Assembly: GCA_021413845.1 (NCBI GenBank)
Contig: JAIOPP010000074.1
Span: 22,807-86,806 of the forward strand
Length of the DNA stretch: 64,000 bases
Reading direction: 5' to 3'
DNA from: Planctomycetia bacterium
GTDB taxonomy: Bacteria; Planctomycetota; Planctomycetia; Pirellulales; PNKZ01
Part shown: piece by piece, positions 35,541-44,807 of the stretch
How the letters are laid out: every line of letters begins with the position of its first letter
How positions within the stretch are numbered: position 1 is the stretch's first letter
The notes under the pieces: generated by a model
What the model was told of the DNA's origin: nothing
What the model saw: only the letters and a program-made list of their open reading frames with translations
The model's database searches: none
Made by a program: the position numbers and the translations under genes

Positions 35541-36440
35541 ATGAACGGAAAACTGCATAGCGCATGGTCGATGCTGAAGGAAGCGGTCGTCGATTTCGTC
35601 GACCACAACTCCACACGGCTCGGGGCCTCGTTTGCGTTTTACAGTATCCTTTCGCTCGCCCCTTTGCTCGTCTTCACCATTGCGATCGGCGAAACGTTTC
35701 TCGATGCCGATGAAGTGCGCAAGTACCTCGTCGACGAAGTGCGACGGGCCGTCGGCAACGAGGGAGCCAAGGCGGTCGAAACGATGCTCGCGAAACGCCG
35801 CCCGGCCGAAGGAAGTTTGCTCGCGACGTTGCTCGGCCTGGGGACGCTGCTGTTCGGCGCGTCGGGAGCGTTCGGCGAAGTGCAAGCCGCGCTGAATACG
35901 ATTTGGGGGGTGCAGCCCAAGCCGAACGCCGCGCTCTGGACGATGCTTCGCTACCGCTTTCTTTCGTTTTGCTTGGTGCTCGGCACCGGCTTTCTCATGC
36001 TCACGTCGATGGTGATCGGCACGATCGTCACGGCGGCCGGCACTTTCGTCAACGATTCTTGGCCGAACATCCAACCGCTGGAGCATTGGCTGACCATGCT
36101 CGCGGCGTTCGTCCTCGCGACATTGCTCTTCGCGATGATCTTTAAGATCCTGCCCGACGCTAAAGTCCCGTGGCGCGATGTCTGGAGCGGGGCCTTGCTC
36201 ACGGCCTCGCTGTTCACGATCGGCAAGTTCTTGATCGGGCTCTATATCGTTAAGAGCGGGCTCAGCTCGGCCTACGGAGCAGCGGGGTCGCTCGTGGTGC
36301 TCGTCGTCTGGATTTATTACTCGGCGCAGATTCTCTTCTTCGGCGCCGAGCTCACGCATGTTTACTCGAAGCGCCGCGGCGCGGAAGTGCCACCGACCGA
36401 AGTGGCGTACAAAAAGAAGCCGGCGAAAGCGCGCCGCTGA
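35541..36440 (+). CDS. YihY/BrkB family inner-membrane protein
   Basis: A 299-residue polytopic membrane protein. YihY/BrkB landmarks: GASFAFYSILSLAPLLVF (first helix), ATLLGLGTLLFGASGAFGEVQAALNTIWGV, and SLVVLVVWIYYSAQILFFGAELTHVYSKR. About six helices. BrkB of Bordetella was first linked to serum resistance and the family was once annotated as RNase BN, now discounted; the true transport or envelope function is unknown. A basic C-terminal tail ends the protein. Divergent from the microprotein genes. Confidence 0.93.
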   Translation: MNGKLHSAWSMLKEAVVDFVDHNSTRLGASFAFYSILSLAPLLVFTIAIGETFLDADEVRKYLVDEVRRAVGNEGAKAVETMLAKRRPAEGSLLATLLGLGTLLFGASGAFGEVQAALNTIWGVQPKPNAALWTMLRYRFLSFCLVLGTGFLMLTSMVIGTIVTAAGTFVNDSWPNIQPLEHWLTMLAAFVLATLLFAMIFKILPDAKVPWRDVWSGALLTASLFTIGKFLIGLYIVKSGLSSAYGAAGSLVVLVVWIYYSAQILFFGAELTHVYSKRRGAEVPPTEVAYKKKPAKARR

Positions 36441-36484
36441 GCGGGCTCCGAGTTATCTTTCCTCTTTTGCGATTCGACGTCGTC

Positions 36485-37324
36485 ATGCCTGACTGGCTCC
36501 GCATTTTTCCCGACTCGAACCATCGCTGGACGATGGGAGTGCGCCCCGGCGACGTGGCGAACTACTTCGCCTCGCGCGATGAGACCGGTACGCTCTTGCC
36601 CGAACGCGCGCGGCTGCTTGCCGACGAGCCGGAGAAGTACGCGCTGTTGTTGCCGGAAGGGGAACCGTCTCTGCGGGAAACGGTAGCGCTCGCGCAATCG
36701 CTCGGGATCACGATTCCTGAGCTGCACTCTCGGGAACCACGAACCGCGCTCACGGCCCTAGGATCTGCTTGGGAGCCGGATCTCGTTTGGCTGTTGCCTG
36801 CGGCCGGCGGCGCGCATCGGGTCGTCGGCGGTGTCGTCTGCTTTCCGAGCTCGTGGGCCCTGGCCGATAAGCTGGGGCTGCCGATGGCGGAAGTACATGC
36901 TCCCGTGCCGGGCCTCAACGAAGTGCTCGGCCGGCAGGTCGATCGGTTTCTCGAAAAACTTGCGCCCGGCGATTCCTGGACGCGCGAGAATTGGAGCTTG
37001 AGCCGCACCCCTGCGCGGAACCAACACACATCTCTCCAGCACGCAACATCGAACTGGCCGCGGCTCGACGCCGAAACGCCGGCCGACGAAGTCTGGATTC
37101 GGCTCGAACATCAGATCTTGCTGCGTCTGCCGCAGAGCGGCGCGGTGTTGTTCGGAATCCGAATCGAATCGGTGCCGCTGGGAGATCTGCTTCTCGATGC
37201 GACGGCGTCGGCGCGCTTCGCTCGCACGCTTGAAACGATGTCCGACGAGGCGGCGGCCTATAAGAACTTCCTCGCGATGCGAGCGCGGCTGATCGGATTC
37301 TTGCGCGACGCCGCGGCTCGCTGA
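36485..37324 (+). CDS. DUF3445 protein (haem-dependent oxidative N-demethylase alpha-subunit-like)
   Basis: A 279-residue DUF3445 protein from ATG 36485 (MPDWLRIFPDSNHRWTMGVRP). The conserved core AAGGAHRVVGGVVCFPSSWALADKLGLPMAEVHAPVPGLNEVLGRQVDRFLEKL and WIRLEHQILLRLPQSGAVLFGIRI are present. In Pseudomonas the homologous HODM alpha subunit uses a haem to demethylate dimethylamine; its beta/gamma/delta partners are not encoded nearby, so electron supply and substrate are open here. Frame is open 18 nt upstream (TTG) but the ATG fits the family start. Confidence 0.82.
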   Translation: MPDWLRIFPDSNHRWTMGVRPGDVANYFASRDETGTLLPERARLLADEPEKYALLLPEGEPSLRETVALAQSLGITIPELHSREPRTALTALGSAWEPDLVWLLPAAGGAHRVVGGVVCFPSSWALADKLGLPMAEVHAPVPGLNEVLGRQVDRFLEKLAPGDSWTRENWSLSRTPARNQHTSLQHATSNWPRLDAETPADEVWIRLEHQILLRLPQSGAVLFGIRIESVPLGDLLLDATASARFARTLETMSDEAAAYKNFLAMRARLIGFLRDAAAR

Positions 37325-37355
37325 ACGAAACGCCGCAGCGAAGCTGCGACGATGC

Positions 37356-38900
37356 TTAATCCCGTTTCGGTATCGTGCCGTGCGGGCCGGCGCGATCGCC
37401 CCGATGCACGCCGTCGTGCTTGTCGTCGTCGTCGTGATCATCATCGTCGACGTCGTCGTACCACGCTTCGGGTAGCGGCGGTTCGGTGAGCAAGGCATTG
37501 CGATGTGTGAGAATATCTTCCGCGGCATGATACCGAGAGCGAACGTTGTATTGCGGAATGAAGCCGCCGACGATGATGAGTGCGGCGAGCGACAACACGG
37601 CGAGCTTTTCGCGCGGCCCGATGGCAAGCGAAACGCTGGAGGCGTAACGCGTTCCCGTGAACAGCACGAAATACGCTTTGACGAGCGCGATGCCGTTCAA
37701 CGCCGCCGCGACGACGACCGCCAAGCCGATCGACGGATAAACGCCGACCGCACCGTCGACCAAAAGCTCGGTGCCGATGAAGCCGGCCGTGCCCGGGAAC
37801 CCGACGCTGGCAAGCCCGGTAAGCACGAAGCAACCGGCGAGCTCGGGCGTGTGGTCGTAGAGACCTTGAAATTCGACGAGCGAGAGCCGACCGCGGCGCG
37901 ATTCGAGCGCCCGCAAAGTCAGGCCGAAGCCCCCGAGCGAAACCCCGATCGAGAGCCAAACGCAGAGCGCGCCGGTGAGGCCGATCGGCGTGACGATCTC
38001 GAGGCCGACGAGGACGAGCGAGGAGTGGCTGAGGAATAAGTAGCAAAAGAAACGCCGAGCTTCACGCTGCACAAGCGCCATGCCGGCCGCATAGACGGCG
38101 GTGACGAGCGAGATCAACCCGATGGCACGCAACACCTCGTCGGATGCGACGGGGAGAACGAGCCGGACCGCGGCGTAGGCCCCGACCATCGGCGTGACGA
38201 AGAGGAGTGCGGAGCCGAACGTCGCTCGATCGAACAGGTCGACCATCCAGGTGTGAAACGGAGCGACGCCGCTGCGAATCAGCACCGCGGCCAACAGCGG
38301 CAGCACGGCGACGAGCGACGGCACGCCCTGAGTTCCTTCCGCTTCGATTCGCCACCAACCGAACAACAAGAGCGCGATGAACAGACCCATGTGGATCGCA
38401 AAGACACGCGAGGAGCCTCCGCGCGCCCGGATCTCGATATACGGCGGCAAGGTTCCGAGCATGAGCAGCGCGACGATCCCCCACGGAATCTTGCAGCTGA
38501 ACGTAGCAAGTAGAATCGCTTCGCCGACGAGCATCCAAGAGAAGGAGAACCGCCGAATCTTGGTGCGCAGCGTGGCGAACGTCGTGAGGAAATACAGCAA
38601 GGCCGCTAGCGGCAAGAGCGGGGCGCTCAATTGGTCGATCACGAAGATTTCGCGACCGAATATTTCCGTCATCACATGCCAACGATCTTCGGCGTCGATC
38701 GCTTCCTGGCCGGCCGCTTGAGCCGCTTGCAGCCACCCGAAATCTTGCCAAGCGCCGACGGCGCAACAAAACGCGATACCGGTAAACACGACCGACCATT
38801 TCCGAGCTTCGAACGGATTCTTCATCCGCGCGACGAACAGCGCGCCGAGCAGCGGAACGAGAATCGCGCACTCGATAAAGGGGAAATGCAGCTCTTTCAT
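37356..38900 (-). CDS. Antiporter-like proton-conducting membrane subunit (NuoM/NuoN type), second pump subunit of the dab operon
   Basis: A 514-residue polytopic protein from ATG 38900, whose ATGA overlaps the stop of the upstream NuoL-like gene. It has the proton_antipo_M pattern ([58 protein letters not shown]). In NuoM the helix before the HTW motif carries a key Lys; here the position appears as Arg ([12 protein letters not shown]). The C-terminus ends in a striking Asp/His-rich tail (about residues 480-514: [18 protein letters not shown]). It follows NuoL-like and DabA genes and probably extends the proton-translocating arm. Confidence 0.85.
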   Translation of the reverse strand: MKELHFPFIECAILVPLLGALFVARMKNPFEARKWSVVFTGIAFCCAVGAWQDFGWLQAAQAAGQEAIDAEDRWHVMTEIFGREIFVIDQLSAPLLPLAALLYFLTTFATLRTKIRRFSFSWMLVGEAILLATFSCKIPWGIVALLMLGTLPPYIEIRARGGSSRVFAIHMGLFIALLLFGWWRIEAEGTQGVPSLVAVLPLLAAVLIRSGVAPFHTWMVDLFDRATFGSALLFVTPMVGAYAAVRLVLPVASDEVLRAIGLISLVTAVYAAGMALVQREARRFFCYLFLSHSSLVLVGLEIVTPIGLTGALCVWLSIGVSLGGFGLTLRALESRRGRLSLVEFQGLYDHTPELAGCFVLTGLASVGFPGTAGFIGTELLVDGAVGVYPSIGLAVVVAAALNGIALVKAYFVLFTGTRYASSVSLAIGPREKLAVLSLAALIIVGGFIPQYNVRSRYHAAEDILTHRNALLTEPPLPEAWYDDVDDDDHDDDDKHDGVHRGDRAGPHGTIPKRD

Positions 38901-40339
38901 TGCATCTCCTCCAGGCCGGCCGAAGCCGCTTCCGAGTCGCGCGGCTCGTTCTTCGTCGAGCCCGCCAACAGATCGATCCAGCGCCGTTCCACACGATCGC
39001 AGAACCGGAACACTCCCAAAAGCGGCGCTACGAAATAAGCTTCCAAAGCGTCGTCGAGATAACCCCGTTCGATCGCTAAGCGATAGAACCAAATGCGAAC
39101 TTTCGTCGGCAGCAGGCGTTCCCACATGCCCGACTTATGCGGCAGGTGGTCGCCGATCGCGTTTTCAAGAATGCGGTAGTCGTGCAACAGCGAGGGAGCG
39201 CGCACGAATTGAAGCGTGCGCAAGCAACCATGCCCGAGAATATGAATCAGCGCCAAGTAACGAATGAACTCGCCGGCCGCAGGGTCGAACCAAATCGAGA
39301 CGAGCGACGCAAGCCCGATCTCGGCCGTGATGAAGCCGACCTGGGTGAGCGAAGCGAACGACAGCGCGCTCTTGATATCCGTTTGCACGCGGCCGGCGAA
39401 GGCCGAGAAGATCGACGACGTCAGTCCGAGCAACACGACCGCCACGCTCAAGCTCACGGAAAGATCCAAGAGCGGGCTCGCGCGCAACAATAAGAAAGCA
39501 CCCAGGTGGACCGATAAGGCCCCGTAGAACACGGCACTCGACGGAGTCGGGCCTTCCATCGCGCGGGGCAACCAGCCCGAGAACGGCACCATCGCCGATT
39601 TTCCCGCCGCGGCGATCACTAACAACGAGCCGACCAGAAACGCTTGGCTCGCGCTCAACGTGGCATCTCCCTCGGGCCACGGAGCCGAGCCGAGAAACTT
39701 CGCGAAGTCGCCGCCCCCTTTCATGTGATGCAGCGCCACGGAGGCGAACAACAGCGCGGCATCGGAGATGCGATACACGCACCAGACGCGGAGCCCGTTG
39801 CGCACGGGTCCGGGCCGGTCGTGATAGAAGGCGACCAACAAGGCGGAGGAAAGTCCGACGAGTTCCCAACCGGCGAAGAGGGTCTCGATCGTGCCGGCGA
39901 CCGACGTGACGATCATGCCGAGCATGAACATCGCATATAAAGCGAAGAACCGATTGAAGCCTTGTTCGCGATGCATGTAGCGAATCGCGAACTTGCCGAT
40001 CGTGCCGCAAAGCAAGAACGTGAGGATCACGAACGGCACGGAAAGCCGATCGAAGACGAACTTCACGGCGAAATGGTAATGCACGTGACCATGCTCGAGC
40101 TGAACCCAGTTGCCGAGTTCGACCGGCACTTGTCGGGTGCCGAGCGAGAGCATGAGCCCGAGGATCGCGACCCCGGCGGCGAAGCCGGCAACGACGGCCA
40201 CTTGCACCAAGCCGCCGATCACGCGCTCGGAGAACGGGCGGCCGATGAACGAGGTGACGCCGAGCAGCAGCACGAGCAACGTCGGGATGCCGACTATCGT
40301 TTCGCCGAGGATCTTCAGAAGCAGCGTATCGTCGGGCAT
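38897..40339 (-). CDS. dabB: NuoL-like proton-conducting subunit, DabB-type
   Basis: A 480-residue NuoL/MrpA-type membrane protein. It has the conserved Glu-helix [23 protein letters not shown] and the Lys helix [26 protein letters not shown] typical of Complex I antiporter-like subunits, with [22 protein letters not shown] upstream. In DAB systems DabB is such a subunit and is thought to couple cation movement to DabA-mediated CO2 hydration. It lies 75 nt after dabA in the same direction and overlaps the next subunit by 4 nt, so translation is probably coupled. Confidence 0.88.
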   Translation of the reverse strand: MPDDTLLLKILGETIVGIPTLLVLLLGVTSFIGRPFSERVIGGLVQVAVVAGFAAGVAILGLMLSLGTRQVPVELGNWVQLEHGHVHYHFAVKFVFDRLSVPFVILTFLLCGTIGKFAIRYMHREQGFNRFFALYAMFMLGMIVTSVAGTIETLFAGWELVGLSSALLVAFYHDRPGPVRNGLRVWCVYRISDAALLFASVALHHMKGGGDFAKFLGSAPWPEGDATLSASQAFLVGSLLVIAAAGKSAMVPFSGWLPRAMEGPTPSSAVFYGALSVHLGAFLLLRASPLLDLSVSLSVAVVLLGLTSSIFSAFAGRVQTDIKSALSFASLTQVGFITAEIGLASLVSIWFDPAAGEFIRYLALIHILGHGCLRTLQFVRAPSLLHDYRILENAIGDHLPHKSGMWERLLPTKVRIWFYRLAIERGYLDDALEAYFVAPLLGVFRFCDRVERRWIDLLAGSTKNEPRDSEAASAGLEEMQ

Positions 40340-40414
40340 AGTCGTCGGCGTAGGGAACTGCGGAAGCGAAACAAGCGGTCGGGTCGGCGGATGCCGAATG
40401 AAAGAGAGCGAATT

Positions 40415-43400
40415 CTACGGCTGAATGACTGCGAAACCGAGATGATCGCGCCAGCCGCGATACCAATCGGCCGAAGTCGGCGCGGTCGGAAGCTCATCCC
40501 CCGAGGATCGGTACTCCTCGAACGAACCGTTGCGATACGTGAGTATCTTCGACGAAAGGGGATCGAGCAATGCGAGCTGCGCCCAACCGTTGCGCAGGAT
40601 CCGGCCGACCGTTTCGTTGCGCTTCATGATGCCGAGAATCTTTTCGGGCGTCGTTTCGATGACGAACAACAGCCGAACCGGTTCGTGAATTTCAACCCCT
40701 TGCCAAGGCAGGCCCGTCCGCAGATCGCTCTGCGCGCCGTCCATCACGCCGAGGAGCGATGTGACGTTGTGAGGGAGCTTCGTACCGCAACCCCAACCCG
40801 GATTATCGATATAGGAAAGGGTGTATTGCAGGTTGATCCCCGAGCAAACCGGCACGGCGGCCGCTAAGATGCGCGCCAAGATCGTCCCGTCTGCGTCGTC
40901 TTGCAGCGGATCGTAGGAGTTCAAGAACGAACGGCGATCCAAATATAAGCCGCGTACGCGGGCTCGCCGACCGACGAAGCAGATCGCATTCGAAGCGTTG
41001 CCGAACTCGGGCCTCGTCTGCGCGAGATCTTCCGAGCGACCTTCGACGTGACGGCGCGCGCCGGCGAATGAGATGTTCAGCGGCGCCGAGTCGAAGCGGC
41101 GGCAGCGTTCGTGGGCGTTGCGCTCGCAGACGCGCTCCAGCGAGTTGAGCGCGTTCTCGAAGTCGTTGCGGTGCGATTTGGGGAGCAGGTCCAAGTCGAA
41201 GAATGTTAAGGAATCGGCGCAGGTGTTATGCAACGCGCCGACGAAGACGGTGTCGTCGGGCACCGTGAGGCCGCGCGTCTTGAGGATGTCGCGCACGCGG
41301 CGATCGTTCAACATCGCCGCCAAGGCCCGAGCGTTCGGCCCGCCGGCTCCGCCGGAGCAAGCGCCGCAGTCGTAAGCCGACTTGTGCGGGTTATTCAGAC
41401 AGAACGAACCGTGTCCGAAAAAGAAGATGATTCGCGCGAAGCCGTCGAGAAGGCCGAGGTCGCGCAGCATGCGCTCGCTCCGATCCGCCATTTCGGTAAC
41501 GCTGAAACCGATCTGGTCTCCGTCGGGGCCCGGCGGGTCGAGCGTGCGCTCGAGGCGCAAACGGGTGATCGCCGGCGCTTGCACGAAGCTTCCTGCACCA
41601 CGACGGATCCGGGCCGTGAGTCGCGGAAACAACACGCGAGCCACGAGCGGCACCGAGGCCAGCACGCCGAGACCGGCCGTCAACACGGCTCCCTTCGCGA
41701 TGCTCCGGCTCCCGACATGCATCTGATGCGATGCCGTGCCGAGGGCCTTGCGTGTTTTTGCGCGACGGCGGTTCGTTTCTTCCAACGAATAGACGACCTC
41801 TTCCACGACCCAATGCGCCGGCTTCAAGACGATCGGGCACAAGGTCGAATAGTGGGCATCCGCAACCCCTTTATAGTAAATCGCGACGCCGTAGAAACCA
41901 GCGGCGGAAAACGTCTCGGCGTCGGGTGCGACTTCTTCGATGTGCCTGCGAAACGACTCCTCGCGCGTATCGATGCAAAACACCGCTTGAAATCTCGGGT
42001 TCGGAACGCGGCGCTTCTCTTGGTTCGTGTAGGTCGAAAAGGCGTCGAGCACTTGCGAGCGAAACTTTCGCTCGAACGCTTGATGAAAGATCTTACGCCG
42101 TTCGAGTCCGGAGAAGCCTTCGACTTCCGCGACCAACGTCTCCCACTGCGTTCGCGATAGATGCAGGAGCGCCGCAGGACTCCAACCGGAGACTTGCGCG
42201 AGCTGGAACAAGAGAAACGCGCGTTGGTCGTCGCCGGTGGCCGACTTCTTGGCGATCAACGCCAACGACGTCTCCGTGAGCTCGTGCAATGGACCCTGAT
42301 AATGCAGCTCCTGCTCCGCGATATGTGCGAGCGAGAGCCGCTCGAGGATCAAGCGCACGGCAAGAAATTCGACGAGCGTTCCTTGAGGAACCGGCAGCGC
42401 CACGCGATCGCCGCGGACTTCGTTCTGCCGAATCAAGCCGGCCCAACCGCGCAGCGCGAGCAGCGAGGCGATGATATAGTCGGACCATTCCCGTTCGCCG
42501 ACCCCGAGCATAGCCAACGATTCGAGGATCGACTCCCGCGGGCCGATCGCGGCGGTTTCCAGCCTCGCCAATTCTTGCGAAAGGCCTGCGAGCCGGCTGT
42601 TCGGAGGTCCGCCTGCCTGGCCGTACACCACGCAAAACGACTTATAAAAGCCTTGATTCCGACTCGGCAACGGCCAATCGGCAAAGCCCTGATCGGTGAA
42701 CGCGGCGCAAAAGCGAATCAAGAGCTCATCCACCGCGACGTCGGAATCGATGCCCGTGGCTTCGAGCAGATAATCACGGTGACGAACGGCGCTGAAGCGC
42801 GGCGGCGTCACGACCTCGAGGCCGTGAACTCCTTCGCGGCAGACGCGCCACAACGCCGCCAGCGTGAACGCTTCCCACGTCGTCGGGCTCCAGCGTTCGA
42901 TCGAAGCTTCGCCGAAGCGCTCGAGCAGATCTTCCATCGAGCGGCGTTCGTTGCGCACCTGGGCTTGCGTCGGCACGGATGCCCCGAGCACTCCGCTATT
43001 AGGGTCGGTCCAGCTGTGCGCCTTGTTCGGCGAATTGCCTCGGCGCAGATCGCGCATGACCCAATGCCGCGTTTCTTCGAGCAATCGATCGCGCTTCTCG
43101 CGCGGCACGTCGGCCCGAATGCGAGTCAGCGCGTCCGTCTCGGCGACGAACCAGCGCAACTCTTCGGCCGGCCCCATCCGCAGCGTATGTTCGAGCATCG
43201 CGTAGCGAAGATCGTAGCGAGTCGCGTGGTCGCACACGGGCAATGTCGCCCCGGCTCCCAAATCTTCATGCAGAACTTCGGCCAAGTCGCGCGGACGAAT
43301 GCGGCCTTGCTCCAACTTCGCGCGATAGAAATCTTCCGCGAGATAAGGCTGGCAACCGAACAACCGCGCGCCGTGTTGCAGACCTTCGTCGAACGGTAAA

Positions 43401-43573
43401 TCTTCGAGCGCTTGCAACGTGTTGAGAAACACGAACGCGGTGATCGGTCCTTGAGCGGGGAGCAACTCGCCGGCCCGAGCGATGACTTCTTCGAGCTTAG
43501 CGAAGGCGTTGGTCGAAGAAATGGGCGAACTGGCGGAGACGTTGGCGCTGGTCGACGGAGTAGAAATCGGCAT
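40415..43573 (-). CDS. dabA: DabA (DUF2309) inorganic carbon accumulation protein
   Basis: A 1052-residue DUF2309/DabA protein. The zinc-site set known from Halothiobacillus DabA (Cys, Asp, His, Cys) is intact: C533 and D535 in VFCIDTREES, H721 in FFFGHGSF, and C736 in YDCGACSGG. The C-to-D spacing of 2 and H-to-C spacing of 15 are as in that protein. DabA is a beta-carbonic-anhydrase-like subunit that, with DabB, converts CO2 to bicarbonate in an energy-coupled manner at the membrane. It heads a three-gene operon. GGAG sits only 1 nt before the ATG, so the ribosome site is poorly placed. Confidence 0.93.
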   Translation of the reverse strand: MPISTPSTSANVSASSPISSTNAFAKLEEVIARAGELLPAQGPITAFVFLNTLQALEDLPFDEGLQHGARLFGCQPYLAEDFYRAKLEQGRIRPRDLAEVLHEDLGAGATLPVCDHATRYDLRYAMLEHTLRMGPAEELRWFVAETDALTRIRADVPREKRDRLLEETRHWVMRDLRRGNSPNKAHSWTDPNSGVLGASVPTQAQVRNERRSMEDLLERFGEASIERWSPTTWEAFTLAALWRVCREGVHGLEVVTPPRFSAVRHRDYLLEATGIDSDVAVDELLIRFCAAFTDQGFADWPLPSRNQGFYKSFCVVYGQAGGPPNSRLAGLSQELARLETAAIGPRESILESLAMLGVGEREWSDYIIASLLALRGWAGLIRQNEVRGDRVALPVPQGTLVEFLAVRLILERLSLAHIAEQELHYQGPLHELTETSLALIAKKSATGDDQRAFLLFQLAQVSGWSPAALLHLSRTQWETLVAEVEGFSGLERRKIFHQAFERKFRSQVLDAFSTYTNQEKRRVPNPRFQAVFCIDTREESFRRHIEEVAPDAETFSAAGFYGVAIYYKGVADAHYSTLCPIVLKPAHWVVEEVVYSLEETNRRRAKTRKALGTASHQMHVGSRSIAKGAVLTAGLGVLASVPLVARVLFPRLTARIRRGAGSFVQAPAITRLRLERTLDPPGPDGDQIGFSVTEMADRSERMLRDLGLLDGFARIIFFFGHGSFCLNNPHKSAYDCGACSGGAGGPNARALAAMLNDRRVRDILKTRGLTVPDDTVFVGALHNTCADSLTFFDLDLLPKSHRNDFENALNSLERVCERNAHERCRRFDSAPLNISFAGARRHVEGRSEDLAQTRPEFGNASNAICFVGRRARVRGLYLDRRSFLNSYDPLQDDADGTILARILAAAVPVCSGINLQYTLSYIDNPGWGCGTKLPHNVTSLLGVMDGAQSDLRTGLPWQGVEIHEPVRLLFVIETTPEKILGIMKRNETVGRILRNGWAQLALLDPLSSKILTYRNGSFEEYRSSGDELPTAPTSADWYRGWRDHLGFAVIQP

Positions 43574-43981
43574 GCTCCAGGACTAAGGCAATCGATGCGA
43601 TATTCGTTCTACGCCTGAATTGCGCAACATGCCAAGAGAACAGAGGTTACAAGTCGTTTAGCTGCGCGATCGACCACTCGAAGGGGCGACAAATAGACGC
43701 ACTAAACCACATGCAGAAACGCCGTGGCTGCGTGTCGTCGATAGTTTCCTGACCCCTCCAAATAGCCTCCTGCGCACGTCGAATACACGTTGATCGTAGA
43801 TCGCCCGCGTCGTAAGCCAAGAGCGAATCCGGGAAGTTCGCGCCGATGTGTCGGGATTGTAGTGATTCTGCGGAGATCGATGATTTTTACGGAGATTCCG
43901 ACTTTTGGCCCGACCTTTGCTTTATCCGATTCGCCGGTGACACACGGTACGAATCAAAAAACAATCAGCGGGATCACGACG
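43574..43981. other. Divergent gap between dabA and the YciE-like gene
   Basis: 408 nt. The dabA promoter is on its left edge. The right part has no credible frame or hairpin; an open frame running into the YciE-like gene from 43790 has an unlikely composition and is not called. Confidence 0.4.
43606..43635 (-). promoter_or_regulatory. Candidate promoter of the dab operon
   Basis: Minus strand: TTGGCA (43635-43630), 18-nt spacer, TAGAAC (43611-43606). Transcript start near 43599, about 26 nt before the dabA ATG. Confidence 0.5.
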
Positions 43982-44545
43982 ATGCAACTCTCCACGCTAC
44001 GCGAACTCTATATCGACGAGCTTAAGGATCTTTACAGCGCAGAAAACCAGTTGTTGAAAGCGCTGCCGAAGATGGCGAAAGCCGCGACCTCGGAACCGTT
44101 GAAACGGGGCTTCGAGAAGCACCTCGAAGAAACCAAGGGGCAGGTCGAACGCCTAGAGACGATTTTCGAGGCCCTCGGCAAGAGCCCGAAGGGAAAGAAA
44201 TGCAAAGCGATGGAAGGGCTCGTCGAAGAATCGAAGGAACTGCTTGAGGAAGACGCCGAGCCGGAGGTGCTCGATGCGGGCCTGATCGCGGCGGCGCAGC
44301 GCGTCGAACATTATGAAATGGCCGGCTACGGGTGCGTGCGCACCTATGCCCAACTGCTCGGCGAAACCGCGGCGGCGAAGCTGCTGCAAGCGACGCTCGA
44401 TGAAGAAGGGAAGACCGACAAGGCCCTGACGCAACTCGCGGAAAAGATCAATGTCGATGCGGAAGGGGATGAAGAGTCCGAGGAAGAAACAGCCGAGACG
44501 AAGGCTCCGCGGAAGCGCCGCAAGATGAGCCTGGCCTCAAAGTAA
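43982..44545 (+). CDS. YciE/DUF892 ferritin-like protein
   Basis: A 187-residue DUF892 protein from ATG 43982 (MQLSTLRELYIDELKDLYSAENQLLKALPKMA). A four-helix ferritin-like bundle is expected; carboxylate/His positions include ELKDLYSAE, KHLEETKGQVERLE, and AAQRVEHYEMAGYG. The tail is first acidic (AEGDEESEEETAET) and then basic (KAPRKRRKMSLASK). Members respond to stress or osmotic upshift; metal binding is inferred. A GGGA lies 12 nt upstream of the start. Confidence 0.88.
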   Translation: MQLSTLRELYIDELKDLYSAENQLLKALPKMAKAATSEPLKRGFEKHLEETKGQVERLETIFEALGKSPKGKKCKAMEGLVEESKELLEEDAEPEVLDAGLIAAAQRVEHYEMAGYGCVRTYAQLLGETAAAKLLQATLDEEGKTDKALTQLAEKINVDAEGDEESEEETAETKAPRKRRKMSLASK

Positions 44546-44568
44546 GCTTCCGTAAAAAAGTCGTTATT

Positions 44569-44630
44569 AAAAAAACGGGGGTGTTCGGAGCCGGTCGTTT
44601 CCTGCACGCGATCCGTGCTCCGGACACTCC
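44569..44630 (-). terminator. Rho-independent terminator of the flippase-like gene
   Basis: Arms 44578-44591 and 44617-44630 pair over 14 bp with two G-U pairs; the minus-strand transcript continues into a run of seven T (44575-44569). The plus-strand side has no T-run, so it serves the minus-strand gene ending at 44808. Confidence 0.75.
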
Positions 44631-44807
44631 TTAAATCGAAATCAACGCCGGAGCGAGCAGACTATTCGTTGCTCCGGCATTTCCAACCGCGTGCGAAACG
44701 CGATAAGTTCGATATGGGCACTGCCCGAAATAGGCACTGCGGCGCATTCCGGATGATGAATCCGGAACGTCGCGGTGCCGATTTTTTTGCGCTAAGCGGC
44801 CGGCGTA

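Noticed and set aside
44581..44630. Hairpin as terminator of the YciE-like gene on the plus strand
   Set aside because: The plus-strand side of the stem is followed by TTAAATCG, not a T-run. The minus-strand side has seven T, so it belongs to the flippase-like gene.
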